Of a stretch of 12,253 bases of DNA, positions 12,253 to 12,253 are shown piece by piece. Made by a program: the position numbers and the translations under genes. Numbering within the stretch: the first letter of the stretch is position 1; each line of letters starts with the position of its first letter. The notes under the pieces are model-generated. The model made no database searches, was not told where the DNA came from, and saw only the letters and a list, made by a program, of their open reading frames with translations. Location: the NCBI GenBank assembly GCA_002887195.1, contig PJAB01001781.1, positions 1 to 12,253 of the forward strand. The letters run 5' to 3'. Source of the stretch: Chrysochromulina parva (Eukaryota > Haptophyta > Prymnesiales > Chrysochromulinaceae).

Positions 12253-12253
12253 A

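Noticed and set aside
12246..12253. TCACGTGA palindrome (E-box/G-box-like)
   Set aside because: Eight bases at the window edge inside a probable coding segment; not enough to call a regulatory site.
1..12253. CRISPR array, transposase, IS element, tRNA or rRNA
   Set aside because: None was seen on either strand; the repeats present are protein-coding tandem repeats or microsatellite.

Overview
The window looks like nuclear DNA of a GC-rich eukaryotic microalga. The very GC-biased third codon positions, long proline tracts of the hydroxyproline-rich type, five EF-hands and an EGF/adhesion-receptor layout all point that way. A haptophyte is my best guess from style alone; a pelagophyte or another GC-rich alga is possible. 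Nothing suggests bacterial operon structure.

Positions 1-10223 (+ strand) are almost entirely one intronless coding region of more than 3,280 codons. It opens to the left inside a proline-coding tract, so the true N terminus, including any signal peptide, lies outside the window or behind a frame problem. Residues are numbered from the first in-frame Met at 369. The order is: proline-rich segment, two SEA-like alpha/beta segments, second proline-rich stalk, EGF-like module, degenerate GPS-like segment, TM1. A huge predicted cytosolic part of about 2,470 residues follows: proline-rich linker, about 1,175-residue Ala/Glu coiled coil built from 14 imperfect repeats, an EF-hand pair, a disordered Ser/Pro/Arg linker, ARM-like repeats, an acidic patch, an IQ motif and a PDZ-like domain. 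The C-terminal membrane part is TM2-TM3, three more EF-hands, TM4-TM5 and a short tail. The GPS-TM1 junction and the two hairpins resemble the membrane core of polycystin-1-like proteins, but no PLAT domain and no channel segments are visible. I read it as a Ca2+/calmodulin-responsive, polycystin-1-like adhesion receptor with a remodelled cytosolic insert. The parts are seen in the sequence; the family assignment is inference.

Positions 10224-10725 are a non-coding gap of about 500 bases between two convergent genes, with small direct repeats and a pentanucleotide microsatellite.

Positions 10726-12057 (- strand) encode a complete-looking GT-B glycosyltransferase of family GT4, of the SQD2 / GDP-mannose mannosyltransferase type. 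Upstream of it, at the right edge, a 45-codon open segment on the same strand and in the same frame ends at TAA 57 bases before the GT start codon. It may be the end of a neighbouring gene or an upstream exon of the GT gene. There is no clear functional link between the receptor gene and the glycosyltransferase.
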